A stretch of DNA of 14,693 bases. Origin: an uncultured Lachnospiraceae bacterium (GTDB taxonomy: Bacteria; Bacillota; Clostridia; Lachnospirales; Lachnospiraceae). Location of the stretch: contig CASDUB010000044.1 in the NCBI GenBank assembly GCA_949283905.1, positions 1 through 14,693 on the forward strand, written 5' to 3'. This document shows, piece by piece, positions 1 to 7,347 of the stretch. Position numbers and translations under genes: made by a program. The notes beneath the pieces are model-generated. The model ran no database searches. It saw only the letters and a list, made by a program, of their open reading frames with translations, and had not been told where the DNA came from. How positions within the stretch are numbered: the first letter of the stretch is position 1; each line of letters opens with the position of its first letter.

Positions 1-42
1 CCTCTCGGGTGGAAGGAGTATGGGGAGTATGTCATTGAATAA
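1..42 (+). CDS. possible 3' end of an upstream gene (partial)
   Basis: The first frame is open from the window edge and reads PLGWKEYGEYVIE followed by TAA at 40-42. The residue mix (W, Y, E, K, I) looks like a real protein end, and it stops just ahead of the next gene's ribosome binding site, as expected in an operon. A second frame is also open, from base 2 to a TAA at 95-97 that overlaps the next gene. Its translation is less protein-like, but it cannot be excluded. The product cannot be named from 13 residues. Confidence 0.35.
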   Translation, partial: PLGWKEYGEYVIE

Positions 43-65
43 GACTATGACTTTTCATAATAAGC

Positions 66-70
66 AGGAG
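66..70 (+). promoter_or_regulatory. ribosome binding site deciding the start of the sensor-MFS gene
   Basis: AGGAG lies 1 base before the ATG at 72 and 10 bases before the in-frame ATG at 81. The first distance is too short for initiation, so the ATG at 81 is preferred. Confidence 0.6.
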
Positions 71-80
71 AATGACAGGA

Positions 81-3014
81 ATGTCGTCGAACAGTAAATT
101 CTTAAGATATATAAGATCAAAGAAGTTTAAGCGCACGGATTTTTTGCTGATCATTGCAGCCGTGCTTCTTTTTGTGTTTTGTATGGCAGCGGATACGTCC
201 GTTTCGGGAGCGCTGAGCACAAAAGATCGTATATCCCTCGGTTATCAGACGAAACAGGGTGCCGACGGAAATTTTTATACGATAGATAAAAGTCATGAAC
301 GGCTCATATGTTTTGATGAGAGCGGAACTATTCGTTTTTCGATAGAAAATATTAAAAGCGATATAGGCGAGGTATCATATATAGACGACGCAGCAGTTAC
401 AAAAAGCGGGATATATATTTCAGCGAGCCAATGGAATGAAATGTCTATAGAGCGGGAAGCCGTTGTCTTATTTGACCTTAACGGTAAGTATATAGAGACG
501 TGCTTTGGCCGCGATTATTCCGGTGAATATGTGAATAAGCACAGATTTTACGGGGTAACGGAGCAAAACGGCGAAGCGGTGGCTGCCGAATGTCTTGAAA
601 ATGCGATCAATATCGGCTCTGAAACAATTTCCTATGAAAACGCCTTTAACGCCGTCAGCGATATTGAGATCACTGACGAGGCAGTGTATGTTCTCGACAA
701 ATCCGGAGTCATAAAAAAATATTCTCAGGATAAGCGGGAAGGCGAGACGGTCTATTCAAGTATAAACGACGGCGGTCAGATCGTTCCCTACAGACTGGCT
801 GTATCTTCGGCCGGAGATATATATTTTACCGATATTAAAAATAATGAAGTCCGCCTTGTGTCTCAAAATGACGGATCGGGAAAATACGTATGTGATTCGT
901 TCGGATCTCTTACGGCAGATATCGGCGATGACGGAAGCATTCTGCTGACTCCGGGAGACAGTGTTTGTATCGTCCGTGACAACGGAAACGAAACAACTTA
1001 CAGCACTTTGAAAAAGAACGCATCGGATACAGTGATGGGATTTCTGTGGTTTGCGGCTTTTGCGGCATTTATAGTTCTGATCTGCATCATATGCCTTCGT
1101 ATTGTCATACTGCTTATGAACAGAAAATACACGCGTATACAGAAGGTATCTCTTCTTTTGCTGGGTACTGTTGCAGTTGTAGCGATACTTCTGTGCGCCA
1201 TACTTATGAATTCATTTGCCGAAGAATACAGAAGCAAGATAAAAGAACAGGTAGAAACTGCCGCGTATATGATAGCGAATCAGACAGACGGCAGCGATAT
1301 CGAAAATATAGATTCGGCGGAAGATTTCGGCGGCGAATCTTATAAACGCCTGTGCGGCATAATGGAGCGTTCGTTTCCGATGAATATTGATTTCTATCGT
1401 CAGATATACTGCAACATACTTAAAATACCTGATGACGGAAGCGGCGGATATGCCGTGGCGTATCTCGATCAGTCGGTGGGCGCGTATTTTCCTCTCGATG
1501 AGAGCGAGCAGCAGGACCTTTTAAAGGTAAAAAATACGGGCGCCTCAGTTTGGAACGGAGAAGTTGAAGATATTTCAGGTACTTATCTTTCAGTTAAAGT
1601 TCCGGTATACGATGATTCGGGGATGATATGCGGAGCTGTGGCAGTCGGCGTTGAAACTTATGTCATTTCGGACACCATCAGTGAAATGCTGCGCGGCATC
1701 ATATTATCGATACTGGTGATCCTTCTTATCGTATGGATAGTGTCGGTTGAAATAATGCTTTTTATAAACGGATACGGCAAATATAAAGGCGATCTGTCGG
1801 TATCAGGTAAAAAAGCGTTTCCTTCACATCTGCTGAGGATACTTATATTTCTGATATTTGCGGCCTACAATATGACGGCGTCATTTTTGCCGGCGTATCT
1901 GCTTTATAAAGCCGATATATTCGAAGAAAGTATTCAAAGCCTTGCGGCAGCGCTGCCTGTGACGATAAATATTTTCCTGATAGGCGTAATGTCGCTTTTC
2001 TGCGCGGGACTTATAAAAAGGATGGGCGTTAAAAGATTAATGCTGCTTTCGGCATTATGCTCACTTGCGGGAAATCTTATAATATTTGTTTATCCGGAAT
2101 ATTTTATGATCTTTGCGGGACTCATTCTTGACGGCGTAGGTGTCGGCCTCATAACAAATTCCGTCTATGTGATGATAAGCCGCATAAAAGACGAAGACGA
2201 CCGCACGGCGGGATTATCAGTCTACAACAGCGCATATCTTTCGGGTATTAATTTCGGAATGATGACAGGCTCTCTTCTCGCCGTAAATATGGGAAGGCAG
2301 GAAGTATTTGTAATAGTTTCGGCCGTATGGGCGGCGCTTATTTTAATAACGCTTCCGCTGATAAGAAGGGTAGGGGCGGTTATAAAAGATTCGGATAAGG
2401 ACGAATCTGGCAGCGCATCATCTCCTTTGACGATAAGGCGTTATGTTGCTGATAAAAAAGTTCTGGGATTTATGGTGTTCATACAGAATCCGTATATAAT
2501 ATTCAGCAGCTTTGTCTTTTATTATGTGCCTTTATTCTGCGATATGAAGGGATACGGCGAAGCTCTCTGCTCGCTTTTTATTATGATATACTCCCAGATG
2601 GCGATACTGCTTTCGGGATCGCTTACATCGTATGCGTCCAAGATAAAAAGAGGCGGATCGATGTATGCGGCTCTCGGTTTAAACATAGCGGCGGTAGTGA
2701 TCTACGCCGTATTTCAGGATCTTCCGGCAATGATATCCGCTCTTATAATACTCGGAGTCAGCGCCGCCTTCGGAAAACCGGTGCAGCAGAATTACTATCT
2801 CAATATTGACATGACTAAAAAATACGGTGAAGACAGGGCTATGGGAATATATAATTTCTCGGAAAATATCGGAGAATCTTTAGGACCTACCGTCTTCGGA
2901 AAGATGATCTCAGCCGGAAGCATGCGCCTTTCGCTGATGATTTTCTGTGGGTCGGCAGGAGTTATGGGCTTGCTTCACAAGATCATCTGCGGACGGGATA
3001 AAAAAGAAAAGTAA
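81..3014 (+). CDS. propeller-Cache-MFS fusion: sensor-like membrane transporter
   Basis: A 977-residue membrane protein (numbered from the ATG at 81) of unusual architecture. One helix at 21-37 is followed by a region at about 52-312 with repeated beta-hairpin signatures (DGNFYTID 62-69, SGIYIS 109-114, AVYVLDKSG 201-209, GDIYFTD 245-251, DGSILLTPG 284-292), resembling an NHL/PQQ-type beta-propeller. Helices at 318-346 and 356-376 lead to a Cache-like domain (377-537, ending in VPVYDDSGMICGAVAVG). After another helix at 538-562 comes a 12-helix MFS transporter (583-970). The predicted topology is consistent: propeller and Cache outside, MFS entered from the cytoplasm. MFS motif A is recognisable as GLIKRMGVKR (643-652), with Lys where Asp is usual. 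The gene is 19 bases ahead of a PP2C phosphatase gene. Substrate unknown. The MFS call is firm, Cache likely, propeller inferred from pattern only. Ordinary MFS proteins are about 400-450 residues. Confidence 0.8.
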   Translation: MSSNSKFLRYIRSKKFKRTDFLLIIAAVLLFVFCMAADTSVSGALSTKDRISLGYQTKQGADGNFYTIDKSHERLICFDESGTIRFSIENIKSDIGEVSYIDDAAVTKSGIYISASQWNEMSIEREAVVLFDLNGKYIETCFGRDYSGEYVNKHRFYGVTEQNGEAVAAECLENAINIGSETISYENAFNAVSDIEITDEAVYVLDKSGVIKKYSQDKREGETVYSSINDGGQIVPYRLAVSSAGDIYFTDIKNNEVRLVSQNDGSGKYVCDSFGSLTADIGDDGSILLTPGDSVCIVRDNGNETTYSTLKKNASDTVMGFLWFAAFAAFIVLICIICLRIVILLMNRKYTRIQKVSLLLLGTVAVVAILLCAILMNSFAEEYRSKIKEQVETAAYMIANQTDGSDIENIDSAEDFGGESYKRLCGIMERSFPMNIDFYRQIYCNILKIPDDGSGGYAVAYLDQSVGAYFPLDESEQQDLLKVKNTGASVWNGEVEDISGTYLSVKVPVYDDSGMICGAVAVGVETYVISDTISEMLRGIILSILVILLIVWIVSVEIMLFINGYGKYKGDLSVSGKKAFPSHLLRILIFLIFAAYNMTASFLPAYLLYKADIFEESIQSLAAALPVTINIFLIGVMSLFCAGLIKRMGVKRLMLLSALCSLAGNLIIFVYPEYFMIFAGLILDGVGVGLITNSVYVMISRIKDEDDRTAGLSVYNSAYLSGINFGMMTGSLLAVNMGRQEVFVIVSAVWAALILITLPLIRRVGAVIKDSDKDESGSASSPLTIRRYVADKKVLGFMVFIQNPYIIFSSFVFYYVPLFCDMKGYGEALCSLFIMIYSQMAILLSGSLTSYASKIKRGGSMYAALGLNIAAVVIYAVFQDLPAMISALIILGVSAAFGKPVQQNYYLNIDMTKKYGEDRAMGIYNFSENIGESLGPTVFGKMISAGSMRLSLMIFCGSAGVMGLLHKIICGRDKKEK

Positions 3015-3033
3015 TAATTTATGAGGAATTCAT

Positions 3034-4686
3034 ATGAAAAGTGAAACGAAAAAATATAAACATCCGTTAAGACGAAAAATGCTTTTGGGATGCGCGCTTT
3101 TCTGTGCGATATCATGCCTGGCTACAGGATTTTTCGGCGCCGTTATCTACACTGACGGAATGTATTCAAGATACGATTCAAATATGACGGATATTCTCGG
3201 ATATGTGATGAGCGGCGTAGATACAGACGATCTTGAAAAATGCATTGAAACAGGTGTGGAATCCGTAAAATTCAGGGAACTGCAGAAACAGCTTGATAAT
3301 ATAAAAGAGAACTTTGACATAGAATATATCTATATAGTTAAGCCTTTGAATACGGAAGAAACCGACAATATGATGAATGTCATTGCCGGCGTTACTCAGT
3401 ATGAGGTCGAATATGAGGCGGATACTCTTGCGCATTTAGGACAGCTTACAGGCACGCTTTATTCGCCGGAGGTGGCGGCGAAGTATCTGGAAGCCATGGA
3501 ACTTGAAAAGGGAGAAGTGAACTTTTTTGAGAACCGCACCGGTTACGGACATGATTACACGGCCATCACTCCGGTTAAAAATTCCGACGGAGTATCGATA
3601 GCGGTGCTTGCGGTTGACCTTTCGATAAACGAAATATACGCGGTGCTCGGAAACTATGTGCTGCTGATATTTGCAGGAACAGTGATACTTATTATCGTCT
3701 TCCTGAATATAATTTACCGCTGGCTTTCAAAAAAGGTAATAGTTCCGGTGTCGAAAATTCAGACGGCTGCGGAGAAATTTGTAAATGAAAGCCGGACGCA
3801 GAACGATCCGGACCTTTTAAGCTATGAAGATCCGAAGATAAATTCTGAAGATGAGATAGAAGCCCTTTCGATGTCGCTTTCAACGCTCGCTTCCGATCTG
3901 AAAAAATACATGAAAAACCTTGTTAAAGAAACAAGGGAAAAAGAGAGAATAGGGACGGAGCTCGCTCTTGCCACAAAGATACAGGCTGATATGCTTCCAT
4001 GCATTTTTCCGCCGTTCCCTGAAAAAAGCGAATTTGATATATATGCCACCATGGAGCCGGCAAAGGAAGTCGGCGGCGACTTTTATGATTTCTTTATGGT
4101 AGACGATAAACATCTGGCAGTGGTAATGGCGGATGTTTCGGGTAAAGGAATACCGGCAGCTCTTTTTATGGTCATAGGAAAAACACTTATCAAAGATCAT
4201 ACCCAGACGGGAATCTCTCTTGGCGATGTTTTTTCGGAAGTAAACGATATGCTCTGCGCGTCCAACAATGAAGGACTTTTTATAACGGCTTTTGAAGGCG
4301 TGCTCGATATCGAGACGGGAGAGTTCAGATATGTGAATGCAGGTCATGAGCCTCCGTATATTTATAAAGCGGGACAGGAATATGAAAAATATAAAGTAAG
4401 ACCCGGATTTGTGCTTGCCGGAATGGAAAATATGAAATACAAAGAAGGCACGCTCAGCCTCATGCCGGGAGATAAGGTATTTCTGTATACCGACGGCGTT
4501 ACTGAAGCTGAAAACACAGGTCCTGAATTATATGGAGACGCCCGCCTGTCCGATATACTCAATAAAACAAAAAATTGTGATGTCGAGCAGACTCTTAAAA
4601 AAGTTCGCGGCGATATCAGTGAATTTACGGACGGCGCCGAGCAGTTCGATGATATTACGATGCTCTGCCTTGAATATCACGGATAA
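3034..4686 (+). CDS. Cache-HAMP-PP2C (SpoIIE/RsbU-type) serine phosphatase
   Basis: A membrane-bound phosphatase of 550 residues, expected to remove phosphate from a Ser/Thr-phosphorylated STAS anti-anti-sigma protein and so release a sigma factor. Domains in order: helix at about 16-40; extracytoplasmic Cache-like sensor at 41-203; helix at 206-229; HAMP at about 230-290 (Pro238, DEIEAL 273-278); a helical linker; and the PP2C domain at about 305-548. Catalytic metal-site motifs are intact: EVGGDFYD (345-352), MADVSGKG (365-372), NAGHEPP (435-441), LYTDGVTEA (484-492) and DDITML (539-544). GAGGA precedes the ATG by 6 bases. The sensor resembles that of the preceding gene, and the RsbW-like kinase gene starts 9 bases later, so the three genes form one operon. 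The family call is secure; the target protein is not in the window. Confidence 0.93.
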   Translation: MKSETKKYKHPLRRKMLLGCALFCAISCLATGFFGAVIYTDGMYSRYDSNMTDILGYVMSGVDTDDLEKCIETGVESVKFRELQKQLDNIKENFDIEYIYIVKPLNTEETDNMMNVIAGVTQYEVEYEADTLAHLGQLTGTLYSPEVAAKYLEAMELEKGEVNFFENRTGYGHDYTAITPVKNSDGVSIAVLAVDLSINEIYAVLGNYVLLIFAGTVILIIVFLNIIYRWLSKKVIVPVSKIQTAAEKFVNESRTQNDPDLLSYEDPKINSEDEIEALSMSLSTLASDLKKYMKNLVKETREKERIGTELALATKIQADMLPCIFPPFPEKSEFDIYATMEPAKEVGGDFYDFFMVDDKHLAVVMADVSGKGIPAALFMVIGKTLIKDHTQTGISLGDVFSEVNDMLCASNNEGLFITAFEGVLDIETGEFRYVNAGHEPPYIYKAGQEYEKYKVRPGFVLAGMENMKYKEGTLSLMPGDKVFLYTDGVTEAENTGPELYGDARLSDILNKTKNCDVEQTLKKVRGDISEFTDGAEQFDDITMLCLEYHG

Positions 4687-4695
4687 GGAGAGATA

Positions 4696-5121
4696 ATGCA
4701 GGAGAATAACACGACTTTTGAAATTAATATCGAAGCTAAAATTGAAAATCAGCAAAAAATGACAGCTTTTATCGAGGAAGTGCTTGAAAAGGCAGATTGT
4801 CCCATGAAAGCGCAGATGCATATATCTGTCGCTGCAGATGAGATATTCAGCAATATAGCTTATTACGCTTATCCCAAAAAAAACGGCAGCGTAACGATAA
4901 AAGCGGAAATAAAGAGCGGACCGAAGGCCGTCGAAATAAAGTTTATTGATTCCGGCATACCGTTTGATCCGCTGAGTATTCCCGAACCGGATGTTACTAA
5001 AAGCGCCGAAGAACGCAGCATAGGCGGACTTGGCATATTTATGGTCAAAAAAATGATGGATGAAGTTTCTTATGAATACAGCGGCGGAAAAAATATATTA
5101 ACGATAAAAAAATATCTATGA
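4696..5121 (+). CDS. RsbW-like anti-sigma factor / serine kinase (HATPase_c)
   Basis: A 141-residue cytoplasmic GHKL-type ATPase, the size of RsbW/SpoIIAB. The family binds a sigma factor, or phosphorylates a STAS antagonist, and switches partner according to that antagonist's phosphorylation. Visible motifs: N-box ADEIFSNIAYYAY (47-59, with Glu49 and Asn53), D-box DSGIPFDP (85-92), and G-box GGLGIFMVKKMMDEV (110-124). AAGGAG at 4685-4690 overlaps the stop codon of the phosphatase gene, 5 bases from the ATG, so translation is probably coupled. The gene ends head-on with the regulator gene, overlapping it by 6 bases. No STAS gene follows, which is unusual since kinase, phosphatase and antagonist are often adjacent. 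Which sigma factor, if any, it holds cannot be read from the sequence. Confidence 0.9.
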   Translation: MQENNTTFEINIEAKIENQQKMTAFIEEVLEKADCPMKAQMHISVAADEIFSNIAYYAYPKKNGSVTIKAEIKSGPKAVEIKFIDSGIPFDPLSIPEPDVTKSAEERSIGGLGIFMVKKMMDEVSYEYSGGKNILTIKKYL

Positions 5122-5748
5122 TATATTGTCCGCTAACTTATAGCTTCCTTTTTTGAGTTTAACAAGCGTTCCGTTATCCGTCATATCTTTTAAAACCCTC
5201 TGGAGCTGGCGGCGGCTGCAGCGTATCTTCGTTGCCATGTCGTCAACTCCGGTAAAAGCGTGGCCGGAGGCTTCATGCTTCAGATATCCCATAAGTCTTT
5301 CTTCGATAGATATGCTTGTGACTTCAAGCCTGATCAAAGTGGCTAATTTTTCGGCAAGGCAGTTGATCGTAAATTGAAGGAAGGATGAGTCTTTTAAAAG
5401 CCGGTCTTTTATTTTTGTGATGTTAAGAGTCACGCATAAAAGATCGGTATGCGCTTCTACAATAAGCGGCAGTGTGATATTGCTGCAAAATTCCAGATCT
5501 CCCAGAAAACCGTTTTCCTCTAAAATACAGAGCTTTGATAATTCGCCGTTGTAATGTATATGGTATATGTTTACGCAGCCGCTGACGATAAATTTTATAT
5601 GGTCGGAATCGTTTTTCGCGTTGTTGAGAACTTCACCCTGATCATAAGAATATAGTTCGAAATTAAGCGGTTCCGTATCAAAATGATCTTCTATCTTAAA
5701 TTTCTCAATATAATATTCCAATAAGTTTTTATCTTTTATTTTTTTCAA
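5116..5748 (-). CDS. Crp/Fnr-family transcription regulator (YeiL-like)
   Basis: A 210-residue DNA-binding regulator. Residues about 20-115 form a cyclic-nucleotide-binding-type beta-roll (SYDQGEVL 34-41, GFLGDLEF 80-87), followed by a dimerisation helix at 115-145. A winged helix-turn-helix of the Crp type follows at about 160-205 (TGVDDMATKIRCSRRQLQRV, then a wing at KLKKGSYKL). The phosphate-binding R-S/T-A signature of true cAMP-binding Crp is absent, so the effector is probably not cAMP. There are six cysteines but no clear Fnr-type Fe-S cluster spacing. The start is TTG at 5748: an in-frame stop lies at 5764-5766, no ATG fits, and only a weak GGGG at 5758-5761 serves as ribosome binding site. 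It diverges from the MATE gene and likely controls it and itself through the palindrome at 5792-5809. Confidence 0.88.
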   Translation of the reverse strand: MKKIKDKNLLEYYIEKFKIEDHFDTEPLNFELYSYDQGEVLNNAKNDSDHIKFIVSGCVNIYHIHYNGELSKLCILEENGFLGDLEFCSNITLPLIVEAHTDLLCVTLNITKIKDRLLKDSSFLQFTINCLAEKLATLIRLEVTSISIEERLMGYLKHEASGHAFTGVDDMATKIRCSRRQLQRVLKDMTDNGTLVKLKKGSYKLADNIS

Positions 5749-5780
5749 AATTTTAAACCCCGTTTATAAAATATTCTTTA

Positions 5781-5809
5781 ATAATAAAACATTGTGACAT
5801 AAGGCACAA
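5781..5809 (-). promoter_or_regulatory. predicted promoter of the Crp/Fnr-family regulator
   Basis: On the - strand, TTGTGC (5809-5804) and TATTAT (5786-5781) are separated by 17 bases, giving a start near 5774 and a leader of about 26 bases. The -35 is one arm of the palindrome at 5792-5809, which suggests negative autoregulation. Predicted from hexamer match only. Confidence 0.5.
5792..5809. promoter_or_regulatory. Crp/Fnr-type operator palindrome
   Basis: TTGTG and CACAA arms are perfect inverted repeats around 8 bases, containing TGTG-N8-CACA, which is the half-site spacing of Crp sites (TGTGA-N6-TCACA). It lies in the 121-base gap between the regulator and MATE genes. Its centre at 5800.5 is 41.5 bases before the start site predicted for the MATE gene, the class II activator position. 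Confidence 0.65.
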
Positions 5810-5826
5810 CAAAAAAATTGCGGCGC

Positions 5827-5835
5827 TGATATTAT
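5827..5835 (+). promoter_or_regulatory. extended -10 element of the MATE gene
   Basis: TGATATTAT is an extended -10 (TGn followed by TATTAT, 5 of 6 to consensus) and predicts a start near 5842. The -35 position (5807-5812, CAACAA) is a poor match, which fits a promoter dependent on an activator bound just upstream. Confidence 0.5.
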
Positions 5836-5869
5836 ATCCGTGTAAATTACAGATAGAGGTGCCGATGAC

Positions 5870-7201
5870 ATGAGCAACAATATTTTTGAGACGGAAAAAA
5901 TATCAAAAGCATTTTTCAAACTTTCTATTCCTGTTGTCTGCAGTATGATGGTGTCGCTGCTTTACAATATGGTAGATACATATTTTGTGGCACTGACAGG
6001 AAATACCGATCTTATAGCAGGAGTTTCCGTCGTCGCGCCGGTGTTCTTTTTGATGATAGCGTTCGGCGATATATTCGGACTTGGCGGCAGCAGCCTTATT
6101 TCAAGGCTGTTCGGACGTAAGGAATATGAAAAAATAAAAAACGTCAGTGCCTTTTGCTATATATTTGCTTTTTGCACCGGAGCGCTTCTTACAGTTATTT
6201 TGCTGGTGTTTCAGGAGCCGATCCTGTACGCGTTCGGAGCGAACGCCGACTCATATATACATGCATCGGAATATTACACTTATCTTGTGCTTGCGGCGCC
6301 TTTTGTCGTAACGACTTATGTTCCGATAAATCAGATGCGTTCAGAAGGCCTGAGCGTCGAAACGATGATAGGACCGCTTGTCGGCTCTGTAGTTAATATA
6401 ATTCTGGATCCGATAATGATCTTCAGCATGAATATGGGCGCTAAGGGCGCGGCTGTGGCTACACTTATAGGAAATATATGTACTTTTTCAGTTCTTACTA
6501 TATTTTTATTGAAAAAAAGCAGACTGTTGTCAATGAATCCGAAGCATATAAAAGGCATTGAGGGAGACGACGTTAAACAGATCTTCTCTATCGGAATACC
6601 GGCTTCTTTTAACAATCTTATGTATACCGTTTCGATGATGCTTACGAACAGTATGCTTTTAAAATACGGAAACGACAAGATCGCGGCTTTGGGAATAACG
6701 ATAAAAGTCTCAAGCATAGTGATGTATGTTCTGATAGGATTCGCGTCAGGATCGGCGCCCCTTGCCGGTTATAACTACGGCGCGAAAAACATAAAGCGTT
6801 TAAAAGACATATTAAAATTCTGCTATACATTTCAGATAGCGGTTGCCCTTTTGATGAGCGCCGTAATATTCGCTCTGGCGCCTCAGATGATCGGGATATT
6901 TATGTCGGATCCGGGCATTGTCGAAACAGGCGCCCATATGCTGCGTATCCTGATCTGCGGAATGGTATTCGAAGGGATCGTCTTTATGGCGGCAACTCAT
7001 GCCCAGTCTTTTGGAAAAGCGCTTCCGGCTCTTATCCTTACAATTTCACGACAGGGCGTTGTGTTTATAATAATACTCTTTATCTTTTCAACATTATTCG
7101 GTTATAACGGCATTATAAGTGCGCAGATGGCATCGGACATAGTTACGGCTGTCATTGCAGTACTCTTCCTTAAGAAAATGATACCAAAACAAAAAGAATA
7201 A
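5870..7201 (+). CDS. MATE-family multidrug/sodium or proton antiporter
   Basis: A 443-residue inner-membrane efflux protein with 12 predicted helices in two homologous halves (about 10-225 and 235-440), the usual MATE length. Family signatures: NMVDTYFVA (33-41, with the early-helix Asp36), GLGGSSLISR (70-79), QMRSEG (155-160), DPIMIF (180-185), and in the second half GSAPLAGYNYGAKN (294-307). It most resembles the MepA/DinF-type branch common in Clostridia. The family couples cation influx to export of amphipathic drugs or metabolites; the substrate here cannot be told. AGAGGTG at 5855-5861 precedes the ATG by 8 bases; a competing ATG at 5865 is out of frame and meets a stop after one codon. 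Divergence from a Crp/Fnr-family gene across a Crp-like operator suggests this is the regulator's main target. Confidence 0.93.
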   Translation: MSNNIFETEKISKAFFKLSIPVVCSMMVSLLYNMVDTYFVALTGNTDLIAGVSVVAPVFFLMIAFGDIFGLGGSSLISRLFGRKEYEKIKNVSAFCYIFAFCTGALLTVILLVFQEPILYAFGANADSYIHASEYYTYLVLAAPFVVTTYVPINQMRSEGLSVETMIGPLVGSVVNIILDPIMIFSMNMGAKGAAVATLIGNICTFSVLTIFLLKKSRLLSMNPKHIKGIEGDDVKQIFSIGIPASFNNLMYTVSMMLTNSMLLKYGNDKIAALGITIKVSSIVMYVLIGFASGSAPLAGYNYGAKNIKRLKDILKFCYTFQIAVALLMSAVIFALAPQMIGIFMSDPGIVETGAHMLRILICGMVFEGIVFMAATHAQSFGKALPALILTISRQGVVFIIILFIFSTLFGYNGIISAQMASDIVTAVIAVLFLKKMIPKQKE

Positions 7202-7220
7202 ATAATGCCGCTTTCCTTTG

Positions 7221-7257
7221 GGCGTTCCGTTTTATATGCGGAACGCCTGTTTAATTT
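7221..7257 (+). terminator. rho-independent terminator after the MATE gene
   Basis: A 9-bp perfect GC-rich stem (GGCGTTCCG at 7221-7229 with CGGAACGCC at 7239-7247) with a 9-base loop is followed by TGTTTAATTT. The U-run is interrupted but the stem is strong. Confidence 0.8.
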
Positions 7258-7295
7258 GAACTTAAAACGTGTGATTTTATCTGCTATATTGCGCA

Positions 7296-7324
7296 TTGCC
7301 GCTGATGGCAAAAAAAGTTATAAT
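7296..7324 (+). promoter_or_regulatory. sigma-A-type promoter of the surface protein gene
   Basis: TTGCCG (7296-7301), a 17-base spacer and a perfect TATAAT (7319-7324) place the start near 7331, giving a leader of only about 17 bases. Confidence 0.75.
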
Positions 7325-7333
7325 TAAAATGCG

Positions 7334-7343
7334 AGGAGGTGAT
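7334..7343 (+). promoter_or_regulatory. perfect 10-base Shine-Dalgarno sequence
   Basis: AGGAGGTGAT is fully complementary to the 3' end of 16S rRNA and sits 4 bases before the ATG at 7348. It predicts strong translation and fixes the start. It is the best ribosome binding site in the window. Confidence 0.85.
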
Positions 7344-7347
7344 CTGA

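Noticed and set aside
72..80. ATG at 72 as start of the sensor-MFS gene
   Set aside because: AGGAG ends only 1 base before it; the ATG at 81 has workable spacing and changes the product by only three residues.
3015..3033. Separate promoter for the phosphatase gene
   Set aside because: The 19-base gap holds only the ribosome binding site and no room for a promoter.
3880..4347. 155-codon open frame on the - strand inside the phosphatase gene
   Set aside because: It is antisense to conserved PP2C motifs, has no ribosome binding site, and encodes no recognisable domain.
5132..5154. Small hairpin (GCTA-ACTTA-TAGC followed by TTCCTTTTTT) as a terminator for the RsbW-like gene
   Set aside because: The stem is only 4 bp with two GC pairs; too weak to call.
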